From positions 3,224,001 through 3,288,000 of the forward strand of contig OZ242974.1 in assembly GCA_965211775.1 (NCBI GenBank): DNA of 64,000 nucleotides, written 5' to 3'. A program made the position numbers and the translations under genes. Position 1 is the first letter of the stretch. Each line of letters starts with the position of its first letter. Positions 44,574-54,662 of this stretch are shown piece by piece. This stretch comes from Thiodiazotropha sp040506975. Its GTDB lineage: Bacteria > Pseudomonadota > Gammaproteobacteria > Chromatiales > Chromatiaceae. A model generated the notes under the pieces. That model worked only from the letters and a program-made list of their open reading frames with translations. It did no database searches and was not told the origin of the DNA.

Positions 44574-46259
44574 CTATGGAATACGTTGATCATCCAAAAT
44601 CACAACGCTTTCGGCGATATAGCCATCCGCACTGCAACTGCCGTTTATTCCCACATCCTGGCCAACCTCAAGGGTGCCGTCTGGTGTGATCTCACTGACC
44701 GTATCGGTGATGACAACGGTGAGAAAATCAACCCCATCTGCGTATGTAACCGTCAAGTCAGTGGTAGCAATACCACATACAGTATCTTCTTCGGGAGAGA
44801 GAACAAAGCCGTTTGCACTAATCGAAAGGATAGTACCGGTAATCTGCTGATCGTTCTCTTCAGTAGTGGTATCGACAATCACCAACGCTGCCTTGAGTAT
44901 GGCTTCGGTACCGGTCAGATCGAGTACACCGTCAGCCTGGACCACGCGGGGCACGGTAATCTCCAGATAATCCAGTATGTCGCCCGACTTGGAGACGATC
45001 CTGGTGCCATTGATTCCGGGCTCATCCGGTTGAAACATGACATCAAGCGGCCCAGCTGTCACAACCGAGCCGCTTTCAGTGACATTCATACCAAATCCGC
45101 TGCTATCGGCATCCGTGGCGACTTCACCCTCCACCTGCAGGAAATCACCCAACTCAATGACCAGGGCATCCACTTCCATCAGGGGGTGATATCTGTCGCT
45201 CACCACACCCCCGTGATCCACCAGAACGGAAACATCCGTTATTTGTTCCTCCAATAATTCGCAGTCACCTGGAGGGGATTGTCGACCAGGAGGTTCATCG
45301 ATCATCCAAAGGCGACACTCGCCGGGAGAAGGAAGGTGGCCAGGGGGAATATTAACATCCACATCCACATCCACATGAGGCATCACCTGATGATCGGGCC
45401 AGCCCACAACCACTACCTGTTCACCCAGATTCTCCTCCAACAACAGCTCATCGAGAGAACGTGGTTCACCCTCATAATTCAGGTTGTCGAAGAAAGCCGT
45501 ATCGTCACCCAGTTTAATCTCGACACACTCCATACTCTCTGTTTGCTGCATGGGCAGGGCGTCACAAATCAACAGGGAATTCTCATCAGGCATCACTTCC
45601 GTGATTTCGCCCTCCAAGCGGACCAGCTTACTTTCGAATCCTTCCTCAAGGACATCAACAAAGACCACTGGCCTGAAGTTGTACCCGTTGTTGTTTCCGG
45701 TGATATGAATCGAATTGCCACCATCCATATCGACCTGTACGGTTATTACATTGCCCTCCTCGACCGTGAAGCAATCACGCGCCAGCAGATCAAGTTTGCC
45801 ATTGCCCGGCAGGTTTGGGTGATAGGTTTCATTATCAGTCAGATCATCGGGTGTATCGTCGGCCAGCACCAGTTCAAGATCGCTCAGGATCAAGCGAATC
45901 TTGCAGTAAGTACCCACGGGCACATCATCCCTGAAGGTGAAGGGAATCGACTCGTTTTTCAGGCTGAGAAGATCGATCGTCTGAGGTTCATCGGAAAAGA
46001 GTGTTACCTCATCGCCATTGTCGGATCCAATCAATCCCATCCGCTCTATGGTGGCGTTCATGGCCACAAACAGCGACGGATCGGCGGGCTTGTCGGTCAA
46101 AAGAATACCGACCGTACCGGTGCGTTGAGCCGATGTCGATGTCGAGGTCGTAGTATCGCTACTGCCACCACCACCGCCACCGCAGGAAATAAGACTGACA
46201 GCCAAGATGCATGTCAGTGAAACCGATGTAATAAGTTTGATGATATGTGGCATAGTCAC
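44574..46259 (-). CDS. DUF4382-type lipoprotein
   Basis: A 561-residue lipoprotein with a lipobox (AVSLISC) followed by a glycine run and a Thr/Ser linker. Residues about 48-190 match DUF4382 (VGILLTDKPADPSLFVAMNATIERMGLI). Later beta-rich repeats resemble DUF5666 (EGEITEVMPDENSLLI..., VEGEVATDADSSGFGMNV..., ITGTILSISANGFVLSPEEDTVCG). A short repeat encodes DVDVDVDVN at about 45355-45380. It is probably anchored to the outer membrane. No enzymatic role is evident. Confidence 0.8.
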   Translation of the reverse strand: MTMPHIIKLITSVSLTCILAVSLISCGGGGGGSSDTTTSTSTSAQRTGTVGILLTDKPADPSLFVAMNATIERMGLIGSDNGDEVTLFSDEPQTIDLLSLKNESIPFTFRDDVPVGTYCKIRLILSDLELVLADDTPDDLTDNETYHPNLPGNGKLDLLARDCFTVEEGNVITVQVDMDGGNSIHITGNNNGYNFRPVVFVDVLEEGFESKLVRLEGEITEVMPDENSLLICDALPMQQTESMECVEIKLGDDTAFFDNLNYEGEPRSLDELLLEENLGEQVVVVGWPDHQVMPHVDVDVDVNIPPGHLPSPGECRLWMIDEPPGRQSPPGDCELLEEQITDVSVLVDHGGVVSDRYHPLMEVDALVIELGDFLQVEGEVATDADSSGFGMNVTESGSVVTAGPLDVMFQPDEPGINGTRIVSKSGDILDYLEITVPRVVQADGVLDLTGTEAILKAALVIVDTTTEENDQQITGTILSISANGFVLSPEEDTVCGIATTDLTVTYADGVDFLTVVITDTVSEITPDGTLEVGQDVGINGSCSADGYIAESVVILDDQRIP

Positions 46260-46369
46260 TATTCCTCTCTATATTTGGGAAAAACGTACCACATGGACAG
46301 GTTAAATTATGAGAATCAATTCCCGAAATTTGTGCGAATATGTAAAATAGTTGATGTAAGGAATTTCAT

Positions 46370-46984
46370 TCACATCCGATCAACTGGGAACCGGCCTATG
46401 CCTATCAAGCGATCGCGCCAGTAAGGGTCTTCGAGCGAACCGTCGGCAACACGATTCTGCCCGGTCGAGGCGTGGATAAACCGTCCGTTTCCGGCGTAGA
46501 GCCCCACATGCGATAACTTGCGTGAGTTTATCTTGAAAAACAGCAAATCCCCGGGTTTGGCATTGTCGATAGGCAGTCGCCGGGACGCCCGGTACAGATC
46601 CCGTGTTGTTCTTGGTATCTCTATGCCGGCTTTACGATACGCATAGTGTACCAGACCGCTGCAGTCGAAACCTTTTGGGGTAACCCCACCGTAGCGATAG
46701 GGTACGCCTTTCAGTTTTTCTGCGATCTCTACAACCGGATGAACGGCAGGTATAAAAGACAAATTCCGATTGTCGGATGCGGAACGCTCGATTGCACTGG
46801 CGGGTGCATTCGATACTGAGGCACATCCTGAAAACAGCACACTGGCGAACACAATACACATTACAATAACGAAAGACCTGCGCAGGTAACGGCTGACAAT
46901 TGCAGTGATACTTAAAGATTTCAGATAAGATGATCCGTTCAAAAAGTGAAGCCTCCCAATAGATGCCTTTCCGGAAAGGCACAC
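46370..46984 (-). CDS. NlpC/P60-family lipoprotein peptidase
   Basis: A 204-residue cell-wall endopeptidase. After a hydrophobic stretch with lipobox (VLFSGC) the NlpC/P60 domain covers residues about 90-200, with catalytic cysteine in FDCSGLVHYAYRKAG and histidine in LSHVGLYAGNGRFIHAST. Members cut peptide bonds of peptidoglycan stems. The true start may be internal, at the MCIVFASVLFSGC methionine (about 46858), which would give a normal lipoprotein signal. Confidence 0.85.
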   Translation of the reverse strand: MCLSGKASIGRLHFLNGSSYLKSLSITAIVSRYLRRSFVIVMCIVFASVLFSGCASVSNAPASAIERSASDNRNLSFIPAVHPVVEIAEKLKGVPYRYGGVTPKGFDCSGLVHYAYRKAGIEIPRTTRDLYRASRRLPIDNAKPGDLLFFKINSRKLSHVGLYAGNGRFIHASTGQNRVADGSLEDPYWRDRLIGIGRFPVDRM

Positions 46985-47492
46985 TTGCTAACCAATATAG
47001 TCAAAGATTCCGTAACGAGAGTGAAAAACGGCTGTTCATTCAAGCAATAAACTGACATTGTGAACACTGGCACATCAAAACCGAATGGAACCTTAATGTC
47101 ACTTTATTCATATCCGGCCAACGCCATATGGGTTCATCCAGCATTCCCTGGCCAGTGACGATCGTCTGCCCCAGCTCTTTCTCCAAGCCTGGCGCGGGAA
47201 GTGGTTGCATACTGAGAAACCACCTCTCACGCACAATCAGTACATACCTCAATTACCCTCCGTTTCCATCCACCAGCTGACTTGCCGACCCGTAGGCATT
47301 ACCCTGTATAAAACAAGGTAATCCTATCTGAATCCATAGACCGATAACGTACGTATACCTTACTGTGATTCGTGTACTCAATCGCGTCGTAGCGGACCAG
47401 TCAATAAAACCACTATGCATCCAAAGGTAGATATGGATCTGATTGGTGAATATGTGGCCGCATCCGCTGCAGCCCTTTTGATATCCTAAAGC
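46985..47492. other. Intergenic region
   Basis: About 500 bases with no gene I can support. A 70-codon frame at 47040-47252 on the minus strand has no recognisable content. The DUF3179 gene begins at its right edge. Confidence 0.45.
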
Positions 47493-47749
47493 GTGATCGG
47501 TATGGCATTCAACAGCATTATGGCCCTTCTCTTTTTGGCAGGCGGCATATATATCGGCCCGGCTGAAGCAGGAAACTATAAAAGCGGATTTGATGTCACA
47601 GATGCATTGGTGCCAATCGAACAAATATTGCCGGGCGGTCCACCTAAAGATGGCATTCCCTCCATCGACAGTCCCAAGTTCTTACCAGCCCGCAAGATCG
47701 ATTTCCTTCAGCCTGAAGACCGTGTTCTTGGTCTTTCCTATAATGGTTT

Positions 47750-48778
47750 CCTGATTACCCCTAAACCTCAGCCATTCTCAAGAGGCGATATGGCATAGGT
47801 GGAGTGCGAAGAGCGGCAAAAAGCAATCGTTCAATCATGGCGGGTAAATCGAAACGGCGGTTAAACCGATATTCGAACTCAGCAAGATAACGCGACACAT
47901 GTTTATCTCGAATCGCATGAAAAGTACCCAACAGACTGTTTTTGACATTACCCAACATAGTGGTTACCCATTTGAAGCACGAATACTGGACACTTTGGCG
48001 CCCACCACCCGTCACCATGGGGTTATGATGGCAATCAGCGGTTGTCACGCCACTAAAGCACCAAAGCCCATCGGTAAAGACTTCGCTGCCAGGCATCAAG
48101 CAGGAGCGGGCGTAGCGGGCGATTTCACGTTTGCGGAAGCCCCTTACACGACGCAGTTGAATTTTCATGGGCCTGCCGTCCCGCGTCGTCTCAACAGCAG
48201 CTACGAAAGGGATTTTGTTGCGCGACCCACGACCACGCTTACCGGCTTGCTCGCCTCCGAGATAAGCATCATCCAATTCGATGCGACCGGCCAGTTTTTT
48301 TCCACGCTCACGTTCCATCATCACCTGCATCAACTTATGCTTGAGTCGCCAGGCCGTATTGTAGTTCACCCCGATTTCGCGGGAAAGTTGCAGCGCCGAG
48401 ATACTTTTCTTGCGTTGGGTCAACAGATAGATCGCAAGAAACCACGTTCTCAGCGGCAGCTTGGTGCCATGGAAGATGCTGCCGGCGGTCAGGGAAGTCT
48501 GATGATGGCACTTGTGACATTGATATATCTGACGCTTTTTGAGTTCACAGCCTGTTGTGTTGCCGCACTCAGGGCAGACATAGCCCGTCGGCCAGCGCAA
48601 ATCATACAATGCCTGTCGACACTGATCCTCGGTCCCATATTGTTCCAGAAAATCGTGCAAACCAAGGCCTTTTTGAAATTGAATGGTATTTCTCGGCATG
48701 ATGAAATCCTCTTTTATTCAGTAGGTTCCATTATGCTTGCACCACAGGCTCAATAGCTGAGCCTCATGAGTAATCAGG
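47750..48778 (-). mobile_element. IS1595-family element, copy 3, inside the DUF3179 gene
   Basis: A 1029-bp element with the same ends as copies 1 and 2. The 8-bp target duplication AATGGTTT lies at 47742-47749 and 48779-48786. Confidence 0.97.
47761..48699 (-). CDS. IS1595-family transposase, copy 3
   Basis: A 312-residue transposase, nearly the same as copy 2, with N-terminal zinc ribbon and motifs IELDDAYLGGE and VFTDGLWCF. It runs opposite to the gene it interrupts. The identity of the three copies and their intact duplications indicate recent activity. Confidence 0.95.
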   Translation of the reverse strand: MPRNTIQFQKGLGLHDFLEQYGTEDQCRQALYDLRWPTGYVCPECGNTTGCELKKRQIYQCHKCHHQTSLTAGSIFHGTKLPLRTWFLAIYLLTQRKKSISALQLSREIGVNYNTAWRLKHKLMQVMMERERGKKLAGRIELDDAYLGGEQAGKRGRGSRNKIPFVAAVETTRDGRPMKIQLRRVRGFRKREIARYARSCLMPGSEVFTDGLWCFSGVTTADCHHNPMVTGGGRQSVQYSCFKWVTTMLGNVKNSLLGTFHAIRDKHVSRYLAEFEYRFNRRFDLPAMIERLLFAALRTPPMPYRLLRMAEV

Positions 48779-49656
48779 AATGGTTTTGTCAGAGCCTATC
48801 CGATTGCCATCATGAATTGGCATGAGATTGTCAATGACCGATTTGGCAACCGACCCGTTGCCGTCACCTTCTGCCCGCTATGTGGTACGGGAATCGCATT
48901 CAAGGCTGAGCATAACAATAGACCGCTAAGCTTCGGTGTATCGGGATTACTCTACAACAGTGATGTGCTGCTGTATGACCGGGCTTCGGAATCTTTGTGG
49001 TCGCAGATCAAAATGCAGGCCATCAGTGGAAAATTCAAAGGTGAGCGCCTGGAGCCCATCGCTCTGTATCACACGACCTGGTCTGACTGGATTAAGAGGC
49101 ATCCTGACTCACAAGTGTTATCTGATGACACCGGTTTCGCAAGAAACTACCGGCGGTCCCCCTATGGTGACTACGAAACTAACCGTTCGATCTATTTTCC
49201 GGTTGAGTTTGCCGCTAAGGGTTACCATCCAAAGGAGCGTGTTATGGGCGTGAATATCGGTGGTGTCGTCAAAGCCTACCCTTTTGCGGAATTGGCGAAA
49301 ACTTCAGGCAGAATAACGGACCGCGTGGGTGGTGAATCGATTGAAATCGAATACGATATCGACAACCAGACAGCAAGCGCAATCGATGCTGAAGGCAAAA
49401 CCATACCCACAGTCATCGCCTTCTGGTTTGCGTGGTATGCCTTTCACCCAAACGGTCAACTGTTCAAGTGGAGTGAATAGCCAGGGTGGACATGGTGATT
49501 TTATGCCTGCATTCATCACCGCCCTACTCTTTATTTTTATTCGAAAAACCTGCTTTAGACTCAATTACCCGATAAATTGTGATCAATAAGCAGGGTGAGA
49601 TACCTGACAAATTGTAATCATAGTTGTTGAGGAACATTGTAACCGGGGGATAAGCC

Positions 49657-50343
49657 ATGAGCAAAATTCGCGATGAGGTTATAACCGCAAACGCTGATTA
49701 TGTAAGGAATTTTGGTGATAAAAGTGAGCTTCCCATGCCGCCGGGGCGCCGATTTGCTGTGCTGACCTGTATGGATGCAAGACTCGACCCGGCAAAGTTT
49801 GCCGGTTTATCTGAAGGCGACGCGCATGTTATTCGCAATGCCGGGGGAAGAGCGAGTGACGATGCAATCCGCTCCCTTGTCATTTCCTATAAGCTGCTTG
49901 GAACCAAGGAGTGGCTTGTCATCCATCATACCGATTGCGGCATGTTGACATTCACCAATGAAATCATGGGCGACTTGCTCGCCAGCAGCCTCAAAACGGC
50001 AACGATCGATGCCGATGGCTGGCATGACTCCGCTGACGGCAGCGGTTCTATCGAAGGCAGGTTCATCAATTGGCTGACCATCTCGGACAATGCTAAAAGC
50101 GTTGTCGAGGATGTGCAAAGAATACGCAATCATCCATTGGTGCCGGATGGCATACCGATCTACGGTTATATCTATAACTGTAACACAGGAAAACTTATCG
50201 AAGTACCCATACCGGAGCAGGATGGCGATACTTTAAAGTGCGGAAACCCAAGCGACTGTTCCACGGTGCTGACTGGATCGATTTTCGACTGTAACGCTGA
50301 AGCTGAATTCATGGCGTATACAGGCCGTTTTTTGCTCAGATAG
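49657..50343 (+). CDS. Beta-class carbonic anhydrase
   Basis: A 228-residue cytoplasmic enzyme that interconverts CO2 and bicarbonate. Zinc ligands and the Asp/Arg pair are visible in LTCMDARLDP and HHTDCGM; IRNAGGRASDDAIRSL is typical of the beta family. In an autotroph it would help to supply CO2 for fixation. A GGGG-rich site precedes ATG 49657. Its last 172 bases overlap the SleB-like gene on the other strand, and the C-terminal 50 residues (CGNPSDCSTVLTGSIFDC) are not a conserved part of the family. Confidence 0.9.
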   Translation: MSKIRDEVITANADYVRNFGDKSELPMPPGRRFAVLTCMDARLDPAKFAGLSEGDAHVIRNAGGRASDDAIRSLVISYKLLGTKEWLVIHHTDCGMLTFTNEIMGDLLASSLKTATIDADGWHDSADGSGSIEGRFINWLTISDNAKSVVEDVQRIRNHPLVPDGIPIYGYIYNCNTGKLIEVPIPEQDGDTLKCGNPSDCSTVLTGSIFDCNAEAEFMAYTGRFLLR

Positions 50344-50912
50344 AAGAGATGTTGTCCGATTTTTTTACCCAAGACCAGCGCTGCACTCCATACAGGATTG
50401 ACGTAGTCCGCATGATACCAAAGCGCACCATTAGTCGGATCTTTGGATTGCCCTTTATAGACCGCCTCGGCAAGATCCTGCGACCGCTGCCAGGCCTTTT
50501 TATTCATCGGCATATCGGAACGTCCATCGCACCACCAGGAAAATTGGCAGCGGTTACGTCTCTTCTCCCCTCCCTGCTTGACGACGGCACAGACTGAATT
50601 CGGATAGCCTTCGTTCGCAACCCGGTTCATGACAACATGGCCCACTGCGAGCTGTCCCTGTTCCGATTCGCTGCGTGCTTCAAAATAGATATTTCGCGCC
50701 AGGCAATCGATCTCTTTTGAAACCTCTGATACCTCTGATACCTCTGAAGGTTGGTATAGCGAGTGCCAGTGCCGGAGATCGTCTTCCAAGTTCGCTGGTT
50801 CAACGGCCCCTTCAGCCATCACATTGCCAATGCTGAAGATGACGAGTAACAACAACACTACCTTGGGCGGATAGCTGTTATCTTGACTGTACTGAAGGTT
50901 GTTGCTTTTCAT
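50172..50912 (-). CDS. SleB-type cell wall hydrolase
   Basis: An exported protein with signal segment (PKVVLLLLVIFSIGNVMA) and a hydrolase_2/SleB domain from ARNIYFEARSESEQGQLAVG to WYHADYVNPVW, which includes the conserved glutamate in YFEAR. Such enzymes cut peptidoglycan. The family normally ends soon after GQHLFY; here about 45 more residues run on across the 3' end of the carbonic anhydrase gene, as if the original stop had been lost. A 9-bp repeat (ACCTCTGAT) encodes SEVSEVSEV. I start at 50912 (MKSNN); a longer frame begins at 50948. Confidence 0.85.
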   Translation of the reverse strand: MKSNNLQYSQDNSYPPKVVLLLLVIFSIGNVMAEGAVEPANLEDDLRHWHSLYQPSEVSEVSEVSKEIDCLARNIYFEARSESEQGQLAVGHVVMNRVANEGYPNSVCAVVKQGGEKRRNRCQFSWWCDGRSDMPMNKKAWQRSQDLAEAVYKGQSKDPTNGALWYHADYVNPVWSAALVLGKKIGQHLFYLSKKRPVYAMNSASALQSKIDPVSTVEQSLGFPHFKVSPSCSGMGTSISFPVLQL

Positions 50913-50948
50913 TGTTGTCGTTTGAGTAAAAACCGGCCTGTTGCTCAA

Positions 50949-51384
50949 CTGTCAAAGAACCAACAATGTCAGTTTTCTTAACACCCTTGTCGTAACATGA
51001 TGCTTTTATGAAATAAATGCACAACTCAAGCCAAATCTAATTTACAATCATTAAATTAAATACTTACTGTATATTTCTAATGTATATAATAGAAACGGGC
51101 GTAAAATATCCCGACAATTAAAAAACCTTATAAATCCAAGTCTTACTGCCATTATTGCTCGACTGAACGGGACATTCTTGTTTGTCTGAGACAGACTTAA
51201 GGCAGGGAAGATATAAATTACATTAAAAATGAGAGCCAATACGCTTGGCAGACATGAAATAAATTCGCATCTTTGTAAGTATTCGTTACTATATAGCTAC
51301 ATGTGATGGAAATTTCCGTTGCCTTGCCAGGCACACATTTCCAGTAAGATTTTGGATCTATAAAAACGATAGCAGGGGATCAAT
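50949..51384. other. AT-rich intergenic region
   Basis: About 430 AT-rich bases with no gene that I can support. It contains the leader of the FecR-TPR gene, with the site AGGGGATCAAT directly before ATG 51385. Confidence 0.5.
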
Positions 51385-54300
51385 ATGCAGCATTGCAAAC
51401 AGGCCACAATGCTCGCGAAATTTCTAATTCTCATTTCCATCCTGGTCTTTTCGCAGCAACTCTTTTCAGCCGAGTGCAGTCGTGTGGCTCAACTGGTCTC
51501 CCTGGAAGGCAGTGCAGAAAAGAAAAGAGTCGGCCAGGAAGCCTGGCAACAAGCGGTGCTTGACGATCAATTCTGCGCCGGTGACGCCATAAGAACACTA
51601 CACGACGGCAGGGCCGCCGTTCGCCTGACCAACGATACCCTGCTGCGTCTGGATCGAGATTCCGCACTGATATTTACCCAGGCCGGAAAGACAACGCCAT
51701 CCCTCCTGGACCTGCTTCGAGGCGCCGTGCACTTCATCAGCCGCACACCAAAGAGCCTGGAGGTCAAAACACCCTATGTGAACGCATCCATTGAGGGCAC
51801 GGAGTTTGTGGTGCGTATCCGGAATCAAGCCACCGAAGTGACAGTTCTGGAAGGTGTTGTGGTAGCCGCCAATGAGGCCGGCTCAATCGATTTGAGCGCA
51901 AATCAGGCCGCCCGGGCATCAGCCGATCAAAAGCCGGTTCGAATTGAGGTCGTCAAACCCTTCGAGGCCGTTGCATGGGCGCTCTACTACCCTCCTCTAC
52001 CTGAAACCCCCGGTAAAGCCGATACCCTGGCTCGAGAAGCGATCAAGGCCATCGTGCAGAATCGTCCGGAAGAGGCCGCCGAACTGGCAAAGCAGGCATT
52101 GCAGCAGGATAGTCAGTCGGCTGCCGCCTTTATGGCGCAATCCTATGTCAATCAGGCCATGTTCGACATTCCGGCCGCCCTGGCCAATAGCAAGAAGGCC
52201 GCGGAACTTGCACCACAAAATGCATTGGCACAAGCGCGTCTTGCTGAAGTCTGGCTAATGACAGGTCACACGAGATCCGCCCGGGAAGCCGCCAATCAAG
52301 CGATCACGATCAACCCCGAGCTTTCACTAGCACATACCGTTCTCGGTTTCGCATCACTGCGGGATATCGATTTGGACGCTGCAAAAACGGCATTCGAAAA
52401 GGCTATCGCACTCGATTCTGCAGCCCCCCTGCCCCACCTCGGTCTAGGTTTACTGGAGATTCGCCAAGGCGCTTTGGAGTCTGGTCGTGAAGAGATCGAA
52501 ACCGCCGTACTGCTAGACCCAAACAATGCACTGCTTCGCAGCTATATGGGCAAAGCCTATTACGAAGAAAAGCGCAATGCATTGGCATCCCAACAATTCG
52601 CTATGGCCAAGGAGCTCGATCCAAACGATCCTACCGCCTGGTTCTATGATTCCATACTACTTCAATCCGTCAACAGGCCAGTTGAGGCACTACATGCGCA
52701 GCAGCATGCAATTGAGCTAAATGATAACCGGGGTGTATACCGATCGAGACAACTCTTGGATAAGGACGATGCCGCAAGGAATGTGGCACTTGGCAGAATA
52801 TACAATGATTTGAGTTTTGAGCAACAAGCACGTTTTCAGGCGACAGATGCGCTGGAACAGGATCCCGGCAATCACTCAGCTCATCGATTACTGGCAGACA
52901 GCTATGTAGGCCTCACCAATCTGGATGCTGCCAAGCAAAGCGAGCTATTGCAGTCGAAATTAACTCAACCACTTAACCTTGATCCGTTGCAACCACAATT
53001 GAGCAACTCCAACTTGGGTTTACTCGATGGGAACGGACCTGAAGATCTCTCTTATAACGAATACAATCCACTGTTCACACGTAATGGAATGGCATTGCAA
53101 TTAGATGTCTCAGTTGCTGACAACGGCACCTGGAGTAATGATGCCATCGTTGCTGGCCTATTTGATAGTTTGGCCTTCAGTGTAGGTCAATACCATACCG
53201 AGACAGAAAATATTCGTGAAGATATCAACTATCAACAGGATATCATCAACGGATTTGCTCAGTTTTCACTAACAGAAGACACTTCAATTCAATTGGAAGT
53301 TAGTGAGAGTGAAGAAGATAAAGGTGATGTCTCACAACGCTTGCTCCCTGAGTTATCCAATAACGAAGAAATCCAAATAACCAATAAGGTAACAACATCC
53401 CGTATCGGGCTCAACCATTCTTTACCTGGAGATGCGAAGCTTCTCCTATCTGCAATTAGCCGGGATCAACATTTTAACAGCAAGGATAGCAGTGATCCTT
53501 TTGTATTTGTTGAAATAGACAGAGACATAACAAGAGACCTCTACGAAGCACATTTTATAAAAAAATATATCCGGATGGCATGGATTGCCGGTATCAGCCG
53601 ACAAACCGAGAATTCAGAGCGGGTTTTAAATGCTGTTTATTCCTCCCCACTATCTTGCCCATTACCGAGCTGCGTCTTTACCACACAAACAGATCGCTCC
53701 CAAGTAAGAGCTTATAGTTATCTTTACTACGATACAGGGGCTCTTCTTTCGTTGACTGGAGGCATTACACTTCTTAACGAAGAAGATAACATCGATGAGG
53801 ATGTGGAGCGAGCATATCCAAAAATAGGATTAAAATTTAAATCTACAAACGAGAGTGAACTACGCTTGGCGGCTTTTCGAAACAGAGTCAGTGTCATCAG
53901 GTCCTCACAATATGAAACTTTAGAACCAACACATGTTGTTGGCTTTAATCAACTTTATGATGATATCAGCAAAACTGATTCATGGAACTATGCAGCCGCC
54001 TACAACCATAGGCTATCTAACAATCTTAGTTTAGGTATTTCATCAATTTATAGGGACCTAGAGACAAAGATTGATATTCTTGACACATCAACACCGTTCC
54101 CAACTAATTTTCAACAAAATCTTGAAAGTGATGATAAACATGCCACTTTGTGGTTTAACTGGACACCAGATTCTCTATGGGCATTGGGAGTAGAATACTC
54201 TTATAGTCTCTATAATCTGGAAAAGGGCCTGAAAGCAGACGATAACAGCATTTTGGCCCCAGATGGAATACTCATGTTGGAGACACATAAGCTGCCAGTA

Positions 54301-54624
54301 TCAATCAGTTATTTCCACCCAAGCGGAATTACTGGAAAACTCACCACAACTTATTATGATCAAAAAGGCAAATTCATTGACACAACTGGATTCATGACAG
54401 AACGTGGTGAAGACAATGGATTAGTTACAGATCTGACCTTTAGCTATCGCTTACCAAAACGAAGAGGGTCAGCTTCAATTGGTGTGAAGAATATCTTTGA
54501 CAAAGATATAGATCATGAAGATCGAAATAGTTACGATGTAATTGATCCAACATCAACTGCATCGCCATCATCTTTTTCAAATGAAAGAGTCATATTTGGA
54601 AAAGTCTCAATTAACTTCCGTTAA
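51385..54624 (+). CDS. FecR-TPR-beta-barrel outer-membrane protein
   Basis: A 1079-residue protein with three joined parts. After a signal peptide (FLILISILVFSQQLFSA) comes a FecR-type domain (about residues 35-175: VAQLVSLEGSAEKKR..., AVRLTNDTLLRLDRDSAL, VNASIEGTEFVVRI). Residues about 205-520 are TPR-like helix pairs (AEVWLMTGHTRSAREAANQAI, AKTAFEKAIALDS). From about 560 to the end there are alternating beta-strands as in TonB-dependent or OMPP-type barrels, with the typical closing SIGVKNIFDKDI and the terminal VSINFR ending in an aromatic-x residue. It probably forms an outer-membrane pore with periplasmic sensing and docking domains. The transported substrate or partner is unknown. Confidence 0.82.
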   Translation: MQHCKQATMLAKFLILISILVFSQQLFSAECSRVAQLVSLEGSAEKKRVGQEAWQQAVLDDQFCAGDAIRTLHDGRAAVRLTNDTLLRLDRDSALIFTQAGKTTPSLLDLLRGAVHFISRTPKSLEVKTPYVNASIEGTEFVVRIRNQATEVTVLEGVVVAANEAGSIDLSANQAARASADQKPVRIEVVKPFEAVAWALYYPPLPETPGKADTLAREAIKAIVQNRPEEAAELAKQALQQDSQSAAAFMAQSYVNQAMFDIPAALANSKKAAELAPQNALAQARLAEVWLMTGHTRSAREAANQAITINPELSLAHTVLGFASLRDIDLDAAKTAFEKAIALDSAAPLPHLGLGLLEIRQGALESGREEIETAVLLDPNNALLRSYMGKAYYEEKRNALASQQFAMAKELDPNDPTAWFYDSILLQSVNRPVEALHAQQHAIELNDNRGVYRSRQLLDKDDAARNVALGRIYNDLSFEQQARFQATDALEQDPGNHSAHRLLADSYVGLTNLDAAKQSELLQSKLTQPLNLDPLQPQLSNSNLGLLDGNGPEDLSYNEYNPLFTRNGMALQLDVSVADNGTWSNDAIVAGLFDSLAFSVGQYHTETENIREDINYQQDIINGFAQFSLTEDTSIQLEVSESEEDKGDVSQRLLPELSNNEEIQITNKVTTSRIGLNHSLPGDAKLLLSAISRDQHFNSKDSSDPFVFVEIDRDITRDLYEAHFIKKYIRMAWIAGISRQTENSERVLNAVYSSPLSCPLPSCVFTTQTDRSQVRAYSYLYYDTGALLSLTGGITLLNEEDNIDEDVERAYPKIGLKFKSTNESELRLAAFRNRVSVIRSSQYETLEPTHVVGFNQLYDDISKTDSWNYAAAYNHRLSNNLSLGISSIYRDLETKIDILDTSTPFPTNFQQNLESDDKHATLWFNWTPDSLWALGVEYSYSLYNLEKGLKADDNSILAPDGILMLETHKLPVSISYFHPSGITGKLTTTYYDQKGKFIDTTGFMTERGEDNGLVTDLTFSYRLPKRRGSASIGVKNIFDKDIDHEDRNSYDVIDPTSTASPSSFSNERVIFGKVSINFR

Positions 54625-54662
54625 TTTTTCAAGCCAGTTATCCAGCGACAGAGGAGAGAACT

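Larger units (their letters stand above)
47493..49480 (+). pseudogene. DUF3179 protein, split by an IS1595-family insertion
   Basis: The 5' part (47493-47749) encodes a signal peptide (MALLFLAGGIYIGPAEA) and the start of the domain (FDVTDALVPIEQILPGGPPKDGIPSIDSPKF). The 3' part (48787-49480) resumes VRAYPIAIMNWHEIVNDRFG and contains the family motif VTFCPLCGTGIAF and the end FWFAWYAFHPNGQLFKW. Removing the IS and one 8-bp duplication gives YNGFVRAYPIAIMNWHE in one frame, about 317 residues. DUF3179 proteins are periplasmic and uncharacterised, with a conserved CxxCG. The 3' part could be translated from the ATG at 48812, but it lacks the export signal. Confidence 0.9.

Noticed and set aside
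45279..46220. 313-codon frame opposite the DUF4382 lipoprotein
   Set aside because: No signal, domain or ribosome-binding site; the lipoprotein on the other strand has a lipobox and a known domain.
47040..47252. 70-codon minus-strand frame
   Set aside because: No motif, signal or good ribosome-binding site; not supportable as a gene.
50710..50755. Short 9-bp tandem repeat in the SleB-like gene as a CRISPR or phase-variable tract
   Set aside because: Only about three units, in frame (multiples of three), so changes would not switch the gene; no CRISPR features.
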